NCBI GenBank assembly: GCA_944387375.1
Contig: CALXEQ010000006.1
Span: forward strand, 1-64,000
Direction: 5' to 3'
DNA length: 64,000 bases
Source: an uncultured Clostridia bacterium
GTDB lineage: Bacteria > Bacillota > Clostridia > TANB77 > CAG-465
The notes under the pieces are model-generated. The model was not told the DNA's origin. It was given only the letters and a program-made list of their open reading frames with translations, and did not search any database. This document shows positions 43,997-54,024 of this stretch, one piece after another. A program made the translations under genes and the position numbers. The first letter of the stretch is position 1; every line of letters starts with the position of its first letter.

Positions 43997-46105
43997 ATGA
44001 GAGGATTTTTTGAGGATTTAAAAAGCAAAGCAGCAATACTTGTTATTATTGCTTTAGTAGCTTCTGTAGTTTTGGGAGGTTCTTTAACTAAGTCAATAGT
44101 AGACGCAAATGCTTCGGGAGCAGAATCTATAATTTATGAAGTGTTTAAAACATGGATGGGAAATATTACAGATTTTTCTTTTTTGGCTGGTATGTTTAGT
44201 GATTTTGGATTGTTTTTACAAATTACATTTTGGATTTTTGTTATAGTGTTTGGAATATATGTAGTTGTAAAAATTCAAAATGCTGGAAAGAGTGAATATG
44301 AAGGCAGAGAAAATGGTTCAAGTCATTGGAGTACTGGAGGAGAAGAATATAGAAAAAGATCTGATGGAAAAGAGATCTTAAATAGAAAAGAAGGTTTTAT
44401 ATTAAGTAGAAATCATTATTTAGGAACAGATTTAAAGAAAGTTATTATAAATAAGAATGTATTAGTTGTTGGTGGATCTGGTTCTGGTAAAACTGCTTGT
44501 TATATAAAGCCTAATATATTACAGTGTTTAGGTTCATATGTTATAACAGACCCAAAAGGAGAGTTATATAAAGAAACATCTAAATTTTTACAAAGTGAAG
44601 GATATGACATAAAAGTATTTAATTTGGTAAATCCAAAATTTAGTGATTTTTACAATCCATTATTTAATATTTGTTCAGAGCAAGATGTTGATACTTTAGC
44701 TCATATTTTGGTAACTGGTGTAAAAAAAGAAGGTGGCGGAGATGATCCGTTCTGGGAAGACACTGCTAAAATGTTAATAAAAGCAGCAATTTATTATTCA
44801 CTTTCTGTACTTCCAATGGAAGAACAAAATATAGGAAGTTGTATAAACCTTATTCGTCAAGGTGGAGCTGACGCATCTATTTTTGATAAATTATTTATAG
44901 ATGAACTTAAACCAGAACATCCAGGAAGAAAAGAATATGAAAGCTTTAGAACTTCTGCAGATAAAACAAAACAGAGTATAGTAATATCTGCTATTTCTAA
45001 AATGACTATTTTTGACTCAGGTCCTATTCAAAGAATTACATCATCAAATAATATAGATTTTAGACAAATTGCAATGAAAAAGACAGCAATATATGTAATT
45101 ACATCTGCTGCAGAAAGTACATATGATTTTGTATCAACTATGTTCTTTAGTCAGATGTTTTCTATATTGTATAAACAAGCAGATGATTATGGTTCAAGAC
45201 TTCCAAATCAAGTGTATTTCTTACTTGATGAATTTGCAAATATTGGTCAAATACCAGATTTCCAAAAGAAATTAAGTACTACAAGAAGTTTGGGAATAAG
45301 TGTATCAATTATTGTTCAGTCACTAGATCAATTAGAAGGATTATATAAAGAGTCATATGAAAATATTTTAGGTAACTGTGATACTCAAATTTTACTTGGT
45401 ACAAATTCACAAAAAACAGCTGAATATTTTTCAAAGAGTTTAGGACAGACAACAATAAAGATACAATCAAAATCTATAAATAAAGATAAGACAGAAAGTC
45501 AAAAGCAAGGTGTTTCTATTAGTACTCAAAAACAAGCAAGAGATTTAATGACTGTAGATGAAATTAGAAGAATGGATAATAACAAAGAGATACTTATGGT
45601 AAGAGGATTAAAGCCTATCCTTGCAGAAAAAGCTTGGTATTTTAAATATCATCCAAAACGTAAAATTGCTGACGGATTTACTATTGCAGATATTACTGAA
45701 ATGCCTATACCAGAAGAAATACCATATAGATTTTTTGATGTTCAACAGCATTTAATAGAAAGAAAAAGAAAAGCACAAGAAATATTAAAAGCAAGATCAA
45801 AAGAAGTAGATATTGACACATCATCTTTTAACGGTTCTAGTGCTAATGACAACACGACATCACCTAAAAAGAAATATGCTAATAGTAATGAGTTAGATAT
45901 AGATACAAACGAGGATAAACCTGTTGCAGAGGGACTTGGAAAGCCATCTTATAATGATTTATATGAAAACAGTGATATTGATCCAATATCTCATGTAGAT
46001 GAGAAAAAAGGTAAAAAAGAAGATGATGATTTTGATTTACAATCAGAATTAGAATCTAAATTTGATAAACTTTTTGGAAAAGCTAATAAAAATAGTAATG
46101 TTTAA
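43997..46105 (+). CDS. VirD4/TraG-type coupling ATPase
   Basis: 702 aa. Two N-terminal membrane segments (about residues 13-31 and 68-92) lead to a cytoplasmic ATPase: Walker A GGSGSGKTA (about 157-165), the DPKGELY block (about 188), Walker B YFLLDEFANIG (about 408) and the following TRSLGISVSIIVQSLDQL segment. The C-terminal 100 residues are acidic and disordered. Coupling proteins bring DNA or protein substrates to a type IV channel. No relaxase, VirB4 or VirB1 gene is adjacent; three VirB-like genes are 11 kb upstream. Confidence 0.92.
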   Translation: MRGFFEDLKSKAAILVIIALVASVVLGGSLTKSIVDANASGAESIIYEVFKTWMGNITDFSFLAGMFSDFGLFLQITFWIFVIVFGIYVVVKIQNAGKSEYEGRENGSSHWSTGGEEYRKRSDGKEILNRKEGFILSRNHYLGTDLKKVIINKNVLVVGGSGSGKTACYIKPNILQCLGSYVITDPKGELYKETSKFLQSEGYDIKVFNLVNPKFSDFYNPLFNICSEQDVDTLAHILVTGVKKEGGGDDPFWEDTAKMLIKAAIYYSLSVLPMEEQNIGSCINLIRQGGADASIFDKLFIDELKPEHPGRKEYESFRTSADKTKQSIVISAISKMTIFDSGPIQRITSSNNIDFRQIAMKKTAIYVITSAAESTYDFVSTMFFSQMFSILYKQADDYGSRLPNQVYFLLDEFANIGQIPDFQKKLSTTRSLGISVSIIVQSLDQLEGLYKESYENILGNCDTQILLGTNSQKTAEYFSKSLGQTTIKIQSKSINKDKTESQKQGVSISTQKQARDLMTVDEIRRMDNNKEILMVRGLKPILAEKAWYFKYHPKRKIADGFTIADITEMPIPEEIPYRFFDVQQHLIERKRKAQEILKARSKEVDIDTSSFNGSSANDNTTSPKKKYANSNELDIDTNEDKPVAEGLGKPSYNDLYENSDIDPISHVDEKKGKKEDDDFDLQSELESKFDKLFGKANKNSNV

Positions 46106-46111
46106 AAAAAT

Positions 46112-46157
46112 GACTTATAAGTATATGTAGTATATACATAACTTATAAGTCTTTTTA
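46112..46157 (+). terminator. Terminator after the VirD4-like gene
   Basis: Stem GACTTATAAGT with ACTTATAAGTC (46112-46122 with 46141-46151), extended inward by TATATGTA/TATACATA, and a T run. Confidence 0.8.
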
Positions 46158-46221
46158 TTTTTATTTATTGTAATTTATGTATTTATATAGTATAATTTAT
46201 TTGTAAATTGGAGGATAATAT

Positions 46222-46911
46222 ATGGATAAAGTAAAAGGAATAGCTATAATTATTGTTGCTATTGTTTCTGTAATAGTGACTGTATTAGTAGCTAATATTT
46301 TGCTAGATACAACGGGAAAAGTAAATCAAGGAAATTTTAGAATAAGTGATTTAGTAGTCAGATCAAGTGCTGATGTAAAGGAAGTTCAAGATGAGAATAT
46401 AGAATTAAAAAAACTTTCTGATATGATTTTTGATATAACTCAAACAAACCAAATATCTATTTTAATAGATCCAAATGTTAAAGCAAGTAGTATAAGAATT
46501 GAAAATTTAAATATTTCTGATCCAGCATTAAAAGGAAATATGCAAATATATCAGACTAAAGATAAAAAATATGATGTAACACCTGAGTTAAAAAGTATAG
46601 ATTTAGATTTACAGCAAGAAGAAGAAAAATATGTAGTAAATTTATATATAAATAATAATAATGTTTTAACTAATCAAAAAGTAGATGAAACTGTAGAAAC
46701 TATACAATATGATGCAACTATGTTTAAGACGTTAGGATATGATATTTCTTCTTTAAAGTTTAATGTTTCTTTTGACTTATTAATTACAGATGAATCAGGA
46801 AATACTGTAAAAACATCTATATCATTAAATATGCCTACAGATGAAACTGTAGAAGCTGGTATGTCAATATTAAAACAAGATACATCGAATTATATTTTTA
46901 CTATTATTTAA
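46222..46911 (+). CDS. Unrecognised membrane-anchored protein
   Basis: 229 aa. One N-terminal membrane segment (about 5-27) and an outer part of about 200 residues with a beta-rich pattern (repeated segments such as ISILIDPNV and [18 protein letters not shown]). No catalytic motif is visible; it could be a structural cell-surface protein. GGAGG precedes the ATG. It stands alone between the VirD4 terminator and the SRP RNA promoter. Confidence 0.7.
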   Translation: MDKVKGIAIIIVAIVSVIVTVLVANILLDTTGKVNQGNFRISDLVVRSSADVKEVQDENIELKKLSDMIFDITQTNQISILIDPNVKASSIRIENLNISDPALKGNMQIYQTKDKKYDVTPELKSIDLDLQQEEEKYVVNLYINNNNVLTNQKVDETVETIQYDATMFKTLGYDISSLKFNVSFDLLITDESGNTVKTSISLNMPTDETVEAGMSILKQDTSNYIFTII

Positions 46912-46920
46912 GAATAGCTA

Positions 46921-46949
46921 TTGAATTTAAATAGAATATATTGTATAAT
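46921..46949 (+). promoter_or_regulatory. Promoter of SRP RNA
   Basis: TTGAAT (46921-46926), 17 bp, TATAAT (46944-46949), about 8 bp before the RNA. Confidence 0.7.
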
Positions 46950-46957
46950 AATCCTAT

Positions 46958-47034
46958 ACCAAGCGATAGAGTACTGTGAACCTTGTCAGATCCGGAAGGA
47001 AGCAGCAATAAGCAATATACTCTATGTGCTTGGT
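46958..47034 (+). ncRNA. ffs: Small signal recognition particle RNA (4.5S type)
   Basis: A stem ACCAAGC...GCTTGGT closes the molecule. The conserved domain IV loop with TCAGATCCGGAAGGAAGCAG is intact. It is about 77 nt, the short form without an Alu domain, and lies directly upstream of dnaX as in many Firmicutes. The 3' stem plus T run also serves as its terminator. Confidence 0.93.
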
Positions 47035-47053
47035 TTTTTGTGAGGTGAAAGAG

Positions 47054-48586
47054 TTGGGATATATAGCATTATATAGAAAATATAGACCTAATACTTTTGA
47101 TAGTATAATAGGTCAAGAGAATGTTACAAAAATACTAAAAAATCAAATAAAAAATGGCAAAATATCTCATGCTTATTTATTTAGTGGAACAAGAGGAACC
47201 GGAAAAACTAGTGCAGCTAAAGTATTTGCAAGAGCTATAAATTGTCTTAATCCACAAGATGGAGAGCCTTGTAACGAGTGTTCAGTTTGCAAAGGAATAC
47301 TTGATGGTAGTATAACAGATGTTATAGAAATGGATGCAGCATCAAATAATAGTGTTGAAAATATTAGACAAATAAGACAAGAAGTTGTTTATGCTACAGT
47401 TGATGTAAAGTATAGGGTATATATAATTGACGAGGTTCATATGCTTACAACTAGTGCGTTTAATGCTTTACTTAAGACACTTGAAGAGCCACCAGAAAAT
47501 GTTGTGTTCATACTTGCTACTACTGAACAACACAAGATACCTATAACAATTTTATCTAGATGTTTAAAATTTGAGTTTAATAGGATTTCTGAAGAGAATT
47601 TATATAAAAGAATAAAATATGTTTTAGAATGTGAAAATGTTAAATATGAAGATGAAGCTTGCAAATATATTGCTTCATTAGCAGATGGAGCTGCAAGAGA
47701 TGCATTAAGTATATTAGATAGATGTATATCTGAAACGGAAGATGTATTAAAGTATAAAGATGTTGAAAATATTGTAGGAGCAATAGATAGAGATATAATT
47801 AAAAATGTTGCAGATAGTATATTAGATTATAACTATTTAAAAGCTTTAGAATTTATTGATGAGATAATAAAAAAAGGAAAAGATTTAAGACAATTTACTT
47901 TTGAACTTACTAGTGAGTTTTTAGATAGAATGGTTAATGAAAAAGAAAATTTAAATAGATTGTGTTATATAATAGACGAATTATCTTCATTAGATAACGA
48001 GCTTAAATCTACTACTAGAAAGGAAATAGTATTAAAAGCATGTATTGTTAAGCTATGCAATCAAGTAAGTACTAGTGTACAAGGTAATGAAAGCTCACTA
48101 GATAATATTTACATACAAAAAATAGAAAAATTAGAAAAGCAAGTTGCCAATTTACAAGATTATATTAAAAATAATAAGATAAAAGTGGAACAGGCAAATG
48201 CTATTTCAAATAACACAGAAAAAGAACCAGTAATAGAAAAGCCAATAGTAAATAATAAAACTAAAGAAGAAAATCTTGTAGAGTTTCCTAATACAGAAGA
48301 ATTAAAAAAAGCTATAATTGAAAAAGGAAAAATAAAAGTATACTCTGCTCTTGCAGGAGCAAAGGTGTATATTGATGATGCAATAAAAATCATAACAAAA
48401 AATAATTTCGCGTATAATATTTTGAAGTCAGATGATAGTATTGATACTATTGCGCAAGTATTATATGAAAAATATAAGATAAATAAAAATATAATATTAG
48501 AGTTAAAAGGAGAAAATGAAGAATCTATTTCTAAAATAGAAAAGATTTTAAAGGATAATAATATAGAATATACAAATTTAGATTAA
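47054..48586 (+). CDS. dnaX: DNA polymerase III gamma/tau subunit
   Basis: About 510 aa. The clamp-loader ATPase: Walker [14 protein letters not shown] (about 36-48), a four-Cys zinc module (CNECSVC), Walker B IIDEVHML and the SRC-type [19 protein letters not shown] end. The C-terminal 150 residues are helical and variable. The start is TTG at 47054 with GAGGTG 6 nt upstream, giving the family start [11 protein letters not shown]; an ATG at 47024 lies inside the SRP RNA. It begins the dnaX-ybaB-recR operon. Confidence 0.96.
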   Translation: MGYIALYRKYRPNTFDSIIGQENVTKILKNQIKNGKISHAYLFSGTRGTGKTSAAKVFARAINCLNPQDGEPCNECSVCKGILDGSITDVIEMDAASNNSVENIRQIRQEVVYATVDVKYRVYIIDEVHMLTTSAFNALLKTLEEPPENVVFILATTEQHKIPITILSRCLKFEFNRISEENLYKRIKYVLECENVKYEDEACKYIASLADGAARDALSILDRCISETEDVLKYKDVENIVGAIDRDIIKNVADSILDYNYLKALEFIDEIIKKGKDLRQFTFELTSEFLDRMVNEKENLNRLCYIIDELSSLDNELKSTTRKEIVLKACIVKLCNQVSTSVQGNESSLDNIYIQKIEKLEKQVANLQDYIKNNKIKVEQANAISNNTEKEPVIEKPIVNNKTKEENLVEFPNTEELKKAIIEKGKIKVYSALAGAKVYIDDAIKIITKNNFAYNILKSDDSIDTIAQVLYEKYKINKNIILELKGENEESISKIEKILKDNNIEYTNLD

Positions 48587-48642
48587 ACTTGAAATATAGG
48601 AAAAATTATATTATAATAAACGTTGTGAAAGGATGGATAAAT

Positions 48643-48978
48643 ATGGGAAGTAAATATGGTGGATTTCCTGGCGGTGGAATGGGAAATATGCAAAATTTAT
48701 TAAAGCAAGCACAAAAAATGCAAGCAGATATGCAAAAAAAACAAAGTGAGGTAGCTTCAAAAGAAATAGAGACATCTGCAGGTGGTGGAGCTGTTATTGT
48801 AAAAGCTACTGGTGATAAAGTTATAAAGGAAATAATAATAAAAAAAGATGTTGTGGATCCAGATGATGTTGAAATGCTACAAGATTTAGTTTTAACTGCA
48901 GTAAATGAAGCATTAAAACAAGCAGATTCAATGATGGAAAAAGAATTAGGTGGATTTAATATACCAGGACTTTTCTAG
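48643..48978 (+). CDS. ybaB: YbaB/EbfC nucleoid-associated protein
   Basis: About 112 aa. [18 protein letters not shown] is the family N-terminal helix; the remainder is the short alpha-beta dimer fold. It binds DNA non-specifically and is usually co-transcribed with dnaX and recR, as here. The ATG at 48643 has AAAGGATGG upstream; an ATG at 48589 has no site. It ends 9 bp before recR. Confidence 0.95.
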   Translation: MGSKYGGFPGGGMGNMQNLLKQAQKMQADMQKKQSEVASKEIETSAGGGAVIVKATGDKVIKEIIIKKDVVDPDDVEMLQDLVLTAVNEALKQADSMMEKELGGFNIPGLF

Positions 48979-48987
48979 GTGGTTAAT

Positions 48988-49581
48988 ATGTATTCAGATA
49001 CAGTTAATAAGTTAATTAATCAATTTGAAAAGTTACCTGGAATAGGACATAAAACAGCAGTAAGACTTGCTTTTTATATTCTTGAAGCTCCTGAAGATGT
49101 AGCAAAAGAAATGTCAAAGGCTTTAATAGAAGCAAAAGAAAATGTAAAATTTTGTTCAATATGTTATAATTTAACGGAAAAAGATCCATGTGACATTTGC
49201 TCAGATAAAAAAAGAGATGATTCAACAATTTGTGTTGTAGAAAATGTAAAAGATGTAATTGCTATGGAGAAAACGCATGAATATAAAGGATTATATCATG
49301 TACTACATGGTGCAATTTCACCAATGAATAATATATCTGCAGGAGATATAAAAATAAAAGAATTATTAAGTAGACTTAGCGATGATAAAATAAAAGAAGT
49401 AATACTTGCTACTAATCCTACAGTTGAAGGAGAAGCAACAGCTATGTATATTTCTAGACTTATAAAACCATTAGGAATAAATGTTACTAGAATTGCTCAT
49501 GGAATACCTGTAGGGGGAGATTTAGAATATACTGATGAGATTACACTTATAAAGGCTTTAGAAGGAAGAAGAGAAATGTAA
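48988..49581 (+). CDS. recR: Recombination protein RecR
   Basis: About 197 aa. The helix-hairpin-helix [14 protein letters not shown], a zinc finger [16 protein letters not shown] (about 54-69) and the Toprim domain ([15 protein letters not shown]) are all clear. RecR acts with RecF/RecO to load RecA at gaps. The ATG at 48988 is preceded by AGGTGG; a GTG at 48979 lies inside that site. It is last in the dnaX operon, with a terminator right after. Confidence 0.96.
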   Translation: MYSDTVNKLINQFEKLPGIGHKTAVRLAFYILEAPEDVAKEMSKALIEAKENVKFCSICYNLTEKDPCDICSDKKRDDSTICVVENVKDVIAMEKTHEYKGLYHVLHGAISPMNNISAGDIKIKELLSRLSDDKIKEVILATNPTVEGEATAMYISRLIKPLGINVTRIAHGIPVGGDLEYTDEITLIKALEGRREM

Positions 49582-49582
49582 A

Positions 49583-49617
49583 AAATAGGTGATATAATTA
49601 GTATATCACCTATTTTC
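49583..49617 (+). terminator. Terminator after recR
   Basis: A 14-bp perfect stem, 49583-49596 with 49602-49615. Confidence 0.85.
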
Positions 49618-49686
49618 TATTAAAAAACTACAATGTAGTTGCAAATATTATTTGCATTTTTAAAATTAATATTCAAGGAGTATAAA

Positions 49687-50499
49687 ATGAAAATTGGTTT
49701 TTTTGATTCTGGACTTGGTGGACTTACTGTTTTAAAAGAGGCAATTGAAAATGAAAAATTAAAAGGAGAAATATATTATTTAGGAGATAATAAAAATACG
49801 CCGTATGGATTAAAAGATGAAAATTTTGTTAAAAAAATAGTGGAAGAAAATATTAATATTTTAATAAATTATGGTTGTAATCCTATAGTTATAGCATGTA
49901 ATACTGCCACCAGTTTGTCTATTAAAGAGTTAAGAGAAAAATATAAAGATATTATATTTATAGGAACAGAACCTGCAATAAAAGTTGCATCTGATGCATA
50001 TATGCATAAAAAAATACTTGTACTTGCTACAAGCATTACAATTAAACAAGAAAAGTTATTAAATTTAATAGATAAATTAAATATAAAAAAATGTGTACAA
50101 CTTTGTGCTGCGGATAAATTAGTTCAATTTGCAGAAGACATTAATTGCAATAATTTGAAAAAAGAAGTAAATGATTATATAAAAGAATTATTATCTAAAT
50201 ATGATTTAAATGAGTTTAGTCATATTGTACTTGGATGTACACATTTTCCTTTGTTTTATGAAAATTTTAAAATGGTAATAAAAGAATTATATCCTAATTG
50301 TAACATTAATATTATAGATGGTGCTAAAGGAATATCTATAAATTTGATAAAACATATTAAAAATATTAATAAAGATTATGATAATGAAACTAATACAAAA
50401 GTATGTATTTTTCTTACAAAGGAAAGTGAAACATTTAAAATTAGATCAAGACAAATTTTAAATAATTCTAAAGCAGATATAGAATATAAATTACAATAA
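49687..50499 (+). CDS. murI: Glutamate racemase
   Basis: About 270 aa. It makes D-glutamate for peptidoglycan. The catalytic cysteines are in ACNTATS (about residue 72) and GCTHFPL (about 183); FFDSGLGGLTV is the N-terminal block. I chose the ATG at 49687, which follows AAGGAG; an earlier in-frame ATG at 49639 lies near the recR terminator. It precedes the two-component genes by about 90 bp. Confidence 0.95.
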   Translation: MKIGFFDSGLGGLTVLKEAIENEKLKGEIYYLGDNKNTPYGLKDENFVKKIVEENINILINYGCNPIVIACNTATSLSIKELREKYKDIIFIGTEPAIKVASDAYMHKKILVLATSITIKQEKLLNLIDKLNIKKCVQLCAADKLVQFAEDINCNNLKKEVNDYIKELLSKYDLNEFSHIVLGCTHFPLFYENFKMVIKELYPNCNINIIDGAKGISINLIKHIKNINKDYDNETNTKVCIFLTKESETFKIRSRQILNNSKADIEYKLQ

Positions 50500-50590
50500 A
50501 ATTACAATAAAATTTCATAAAAATGTAGCAAATTTTTTTTTTACGTGATATAATTAGGATAGCTTTGAGTAAAGTATGAGGTGTATATAT

Positions 50591-51292
50591 ATGAATGATA
50601 AGAAAATCTTAATAGTTGACGACGAAAAGGCAATAGCAGATGTATTAAAATTTAATTTAGAAAAAGAAGGTTTTACTACTACTGTGGCTTATGATGGTGA
50701 AGAAGCTATAAAGCTTGCATTATCTATTAATCCAGATTTAATTTTACTAGATTTAATGTTACCTAAGATTGATGGATTTAATGTATGTAAAAAGTTAAGA
50801 AAAAGCTTAGTTTGTCCTATTATAATGCTTACTGCTAAAGATGAAGTTGTGGACAAGATTATAGGGTTAGAACTAGGTGCAGATGATTATATGACAAAAC
50901 CTTTTAGTATTAGAGAAGTTATTGCCAGAGTAAAGGCAAATTTAAGAAAACATGTTTTGCCTGATAGTGATGAAGATAAAAATTCATCAAAAAATAAAAT
51001 AAAAATAAAGGATATGATTATAGATCCTGAAAGATATATAGCAATAGTAGGAGGAAAGACAATTGATCTTACTATAAAAGAATTTGAACTTTTAAAAATG
51101 TTATCTACAAATCCAAACCAAGTATTTACAAGAGAGCAAATACTAAGAGGAGTATGGGGATATGATTTTTATGGTGATGCTAGAACTGTAGATGTTACTG
51201 TAAGAAGATTAAGAGAGAAAATTGAAAAGAATTCAGCAGAACCACAGTATGTTCAAACTAAAAGAGGAATGGGATATTATGTTTCAGCCTAA
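50591..51292 (+). CDS. OmpR-family response regulator
   Basis: About 233 aa. The receiver domain has the acidic pair DDE near the N-terminus, the phosphorylated Asp in ILLDLMLPK (about 54) and Lys in TKPF; the DNA-binding domain is winged-helix (TREQILRGVWGYDFYGDARTVDV). It resembles WalR/PhoP proteins of Firmicutes. GAGGTG precedes the ATG at 50591. The histidine kinase starts 21 bp later, so the two form a pair that may control cell-wall or phosphate genes. Confidence 0.92.
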   Translation: MNDKKILIVDDEKAIADVLKFNLEKEGFTTTVAYDGEEAIKLALSINPDLILLDLMLPKIDGFNVCKKLRKSLVCPIIMLTAKDEVVDKIIGLELGADDYMTKPFSIREVIARVKANLRKHVLPDSDEDKNSSKNKIKIKDMIIDPERYIAIVGGKTIDLTIKEFELLKMLSTNPNQVFTREQILRGVWGYDFYGDARTVDVTVRRLREKIEKNSAEPQYVQTKRGMGYYVSA

Positions 51293-51313
51293 ATTTAAGA
51301 AAGTGAGCTAAAT

Positions 51314-52696
51314 ATGAAGATTTCTATGAAAAAAATTATTAGAGCTATGTGTATAATTATGGTAGTTATAGTTTATATAACTACCTTAATTTTATCCGGC
51401 TCTGTTATTGATACAGATAATATATTTTCTAAAAATAATATAATCGTTTTTATAATATTTGTAATATTAGCTTATATTATTTCTGCTATTATTTCTAATA
51501 AAATGACTTTACCATTAAAAAAAATAGAAAAAGGTATGAAGCTTATAAGTGAAGGGAAATTTCCAGATAACTTGAGAATGAAAGAAGAAAATGAGTTTGA
51601 GGAATATAAAGAACTGATTGATGTATATACTTCTATGCTTAAAGTTATTAAGAAAAATACTTTTGATTTGAATAGTCAAGAAAGTAAAACTGAAATAATT
51701 CTTGAACATATGGCAGATGGTGTTATAGCATTTTCTACTAGTAGGCAAGTTGTTCATATGAATAAGGCTGCAATGAGAATGTTAAATATAACTGAAAACG
51801 AAGATACTTTTGAAAAATTATGTCAAAAATTAAATATTAATATAGATTTTGACAAAATTATGTATTTGCCTAATTATCAAAGTATGGAATTTAAAACTCA
51901 GATGGGAGAGCTTGCTTTAAGTATAGTTTTTGCACCATTTTTTAGTGATGAGTTAAATCCAATGGGAATTATAATGATAGTAAGAAATATTACTGATAGT
52001 GTAAAAACAGATAATGTAAGAAAAGAATTTGTTGCAAATGTTTCACATGAGTTAAAAACACCTTTAACATCTATTAGAGGATATTCTGAGACAATAATGA
52101 ATGGTGATCTTACATATCAAGAGATAATAAAATTTTCTAAAGTAATAAATCAAGAAGCTAATAGAATGAGTAGATTAGTTTCAGATCTATTACAATTATC
52201 TAGGATAGACTATAATAGAGTAAACTGGAATAAATCTACTTTAAATACTGTAGATATATTAAAGAAAGTATGTGAAAAAGTAAGATATGAAGCAGAACAA
52301 AAATCTCATAAATTGGAGTTGATATGTACAGATAAAGTACCATCTATTTATGCAGATAAAGATTCAATTGAGCAAATAGTTATTAATATTTTAACTAACA
52401 GTATAAAATATACACCTGATGGAGGACTTATTAGAGTATATGCAGGGCCTATTGACGATAGAGTATATATAAAAGTAATAGATAATGGTATAGGAATACC
52501 TCAAAAAGATTTAAAGAGAATATTTGAAAGATTTTATAGAGTAGATAAGGCTAGATCTAGAAAGATGGGTGGAACAGGTCTTGGACTTTCTATAGTAAAA
52601 GAGATGGTAGATGGAAATAATGGAACAATAAATATAAACAGCAAATTAAATGAAGGTACAGAAGTTACAATGACTTTTCCAACTAAAAAAGAATAG
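51314..52696 (+). CDS. Sensor histidine kinase (WalK/PhoR type, no large outer domain)
   Basis: 460 aa. Two membrane segments (about 10-30 and 45-62) are separated by only about 15 residues, so there is almost no extracellular sensor. A HAMP-like part (about 63-115) leads to a PAS-like domain (about 125-230), the HisKA box VSHELKTPLTSIRGYSE (His about 245) and the ATPase with DNGIGIP and GGTGLGLSIV. The signal is therefore probably read inside the membrane or cytoplasm. It is co-transcribed with the regulator upstream and tatD downstream. Confidence 0.92.
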   Translation: MKISMKKIIRAMCIIMVVIVYITTLILSGSVIDTDNIFSKNNIIVFIIFVILAYIISAIISNKMTLPLKKIEKGMKLISEGKFPDNLRMKEENEFEEYKELIDVYTSMLKVIKKNTFDLNSQESKTEIILEHMADGVIAFSTSRQVVHMNKAAMRMLNITENEDTFEKLCQKLNINIDFDKIMYLPNYQSMEFKTQMGELALSIVFAPFFSDELNPMGIIMIVRNITDSVKTDNVRKEFVANVSHELKTPLTSIRGYSETIMNGDLTYQEIIKFSKVINQEANRMSRLVSDLLQLSRIDYNRVNWNKSTLNTVDILKKVCEKVRYEAEQKSHKLELICTDKVPSIYADKDSIEQIVINILTNSIKYTPDGGLIRVYAGPIDDRVYIKVIDNGIGIPQKDLKRIFERFYRVDKARSRKMGGTGLGLSIVKEMVDGNNGTININSKLNEGTEVTMTFPTKKE

Positions 52697-52705
52697 GAGA
52701 TTGTT

Positions 52706-53479
52706 ATGGAATATTTTGATACACATGCACATTATAATGATGAAAAGTTTGATGGAATTGTAGATGATGTATTAAATAGATGCAAAAATATTGGTGTTAA
52801 ATATGTTATAAATATTGGATATAACATAGAAAGTTCTATTAAGGCAATAGAGCTTTCTAATAAGTACAAAAACATGTATGTGGCTATTGGTATTCATCCA
52901 AGTGATGTGGGAAAATGTAGTGTAGAAGAACTTGAAAAAATATATAATGAATATAATAATGGTAAAGTAGTTGCAATAGGTGAAATTGGACTAGATTATT
53001 CTTATACAAAAGAAAATAAAAAAGAGCAAATAGATTTATTTAAAACTCAAATAGAGCTTGCAAACAGATTAAAATTACCTATTTGTGTACATTCAAGAGA
53101 TGCTTCTTTAGATACATATCTTACGTTAAAAGAATGCCCTGCTAAATATGGTACTTTAATGCATTGCTTCTCACCAACTGAAGATTTAGTAAGACTTGTA
53201 CTTGAAAATGGATATATGGTAGCTTTTGGTGGAAATATAACGTATAAAAGAGCAAAATCTTTTAGTAGATATATGGATATGATACCAGTTGAACAAATTG
53301 TTATAGAAACAGATTCACCATATTTACCACCAGTTCCATTAAGAGGTACTATAAATACATCAGAAAATCTTCCTATAATATTGGAGAAATTATCTGAGTA
53401 TAAAAATATTTCTAAAGAAGAACTATCTAAAATTGTATACCGAAATTCGCTTGAATTTTTCAATATAAAAGAGGAGTAA
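52706..53479 (+). CDS. tatD: TatD-family metal-dependent nuclease
   Basis: 257 aa. The metal motif DTHAHYND at the N-terminus, GEIGLDY (about 92-98), HSRDA (about 130) and ETDSPYLPP (about 209) are the TatD blocks. It has 3'-5' exonuclease activity in relatives. It starts 9 bp after the kinase gene with AGGAG, so it is probably co-transcribed. Confidence 0.95.
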   Translation: MEYFDTHAHYNDEKFDGIVDDVLNRCKNIGVKYVINIGYNIESSIKAIELSNKYKNMYVAIGIHPSDVGKCSVEELEKIYNEYNNGKVVAIGEIGLDYSYTKENKKEQIDLFKTQIELANRLKLPICVHSRDASLDTYLTLKECPAKYGTLMHCFSPTEDLVRLVLENGYMVAFGGNITYKRAKSFSRYMDMIPVEQIVIETDSPYLPPVPLRGTINTSENLPIILEKLSEYKNISKEELSKIVYRNSLEFFNIKEE

Positions 53480-53500
53480 GATTTGTCTTACTCCTTAAAT
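53472..53500. terminator. Hairpin between tatD and the convergent membrane gene
   Basis: A 10-bp stem, 53472-53481 with 53486-53495, with T-rich sequence on the minus side. Confidence 0.65.
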
Positions 53501-53971
53501 ATTTTGAGAATATAACCAAAAAGTTACAATGCTCAAATAAGAATACAAAACTACATGTATTCCGCTAAAATATAAAAATTTAGGTGATGTAATGTATAAA
53601 AGATATGATAAAATACTATCTAAAATGCCACAAAACAATATACACCAAAAACTATAAATAAATTTAGCATATCTTAATGATAATATTGAAGATAATACAG
53701 TAAGTGATATAGTAACTAAGTATATCAAAAAAATTAAAGATAAATTTTTAGAATTTTCAAAAGTTATACTATATCTATAAACACTAATACCAAGTAAAAT
53801 ATACAATATAGGGTATAAATATTTAAATAAATTATAGTTTGTTGTTATGTGACTTACAGAGACTTTGAAATTCCTTATATCTATGCAAGTTACTGTATGT
53901 ATTAAAATAGCAATTACAGTAATGATAAATATAAAAGAAAACATCTTTTTATAATAATCAAAGACTTTCAT
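53495..53971 (-). CDS. Unrecognised polytopic membrane protein
   Basis: About 158 aa with about five membrane segments and little soluble sequence. I recognise no family. The ATG at 53971 has GGTGA 5 nt upstream, better than the ATG at 54016. The gene lies downstream of hpt on the same strand after a hairpin. It may be a small transporter-like or protein-sorting membrane protein, but nothing shows this. Confidence 0.6.
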   Translation of the reverse strand: MKVFDYYKKMFSFIFIITVIAILIHTVTCIDIRNFKVSVSHITTNYNLFKYLYPILYILLGISVYRYSITFENSKNLSLIFLIYLVTISLTVLSSILSLRYAKFIYSFWCILFCGILDSILSYLLYITSPKFLYFSGIHVVLYSYLSIVTFWLYSQNI

Positions 53972-54002
53972 TACATCACCATTAATATTATGAGATAAAA
54001 AA

Positions 54003-54024
54003 AGAGTAATATACAAATTACTCT
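54003..54024 (-). terminator. Terminator after hpt
   Basis: Stem AGAGTAAT with ATTACTCT and a long T run on the minus strand. Confidence 0.75.
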
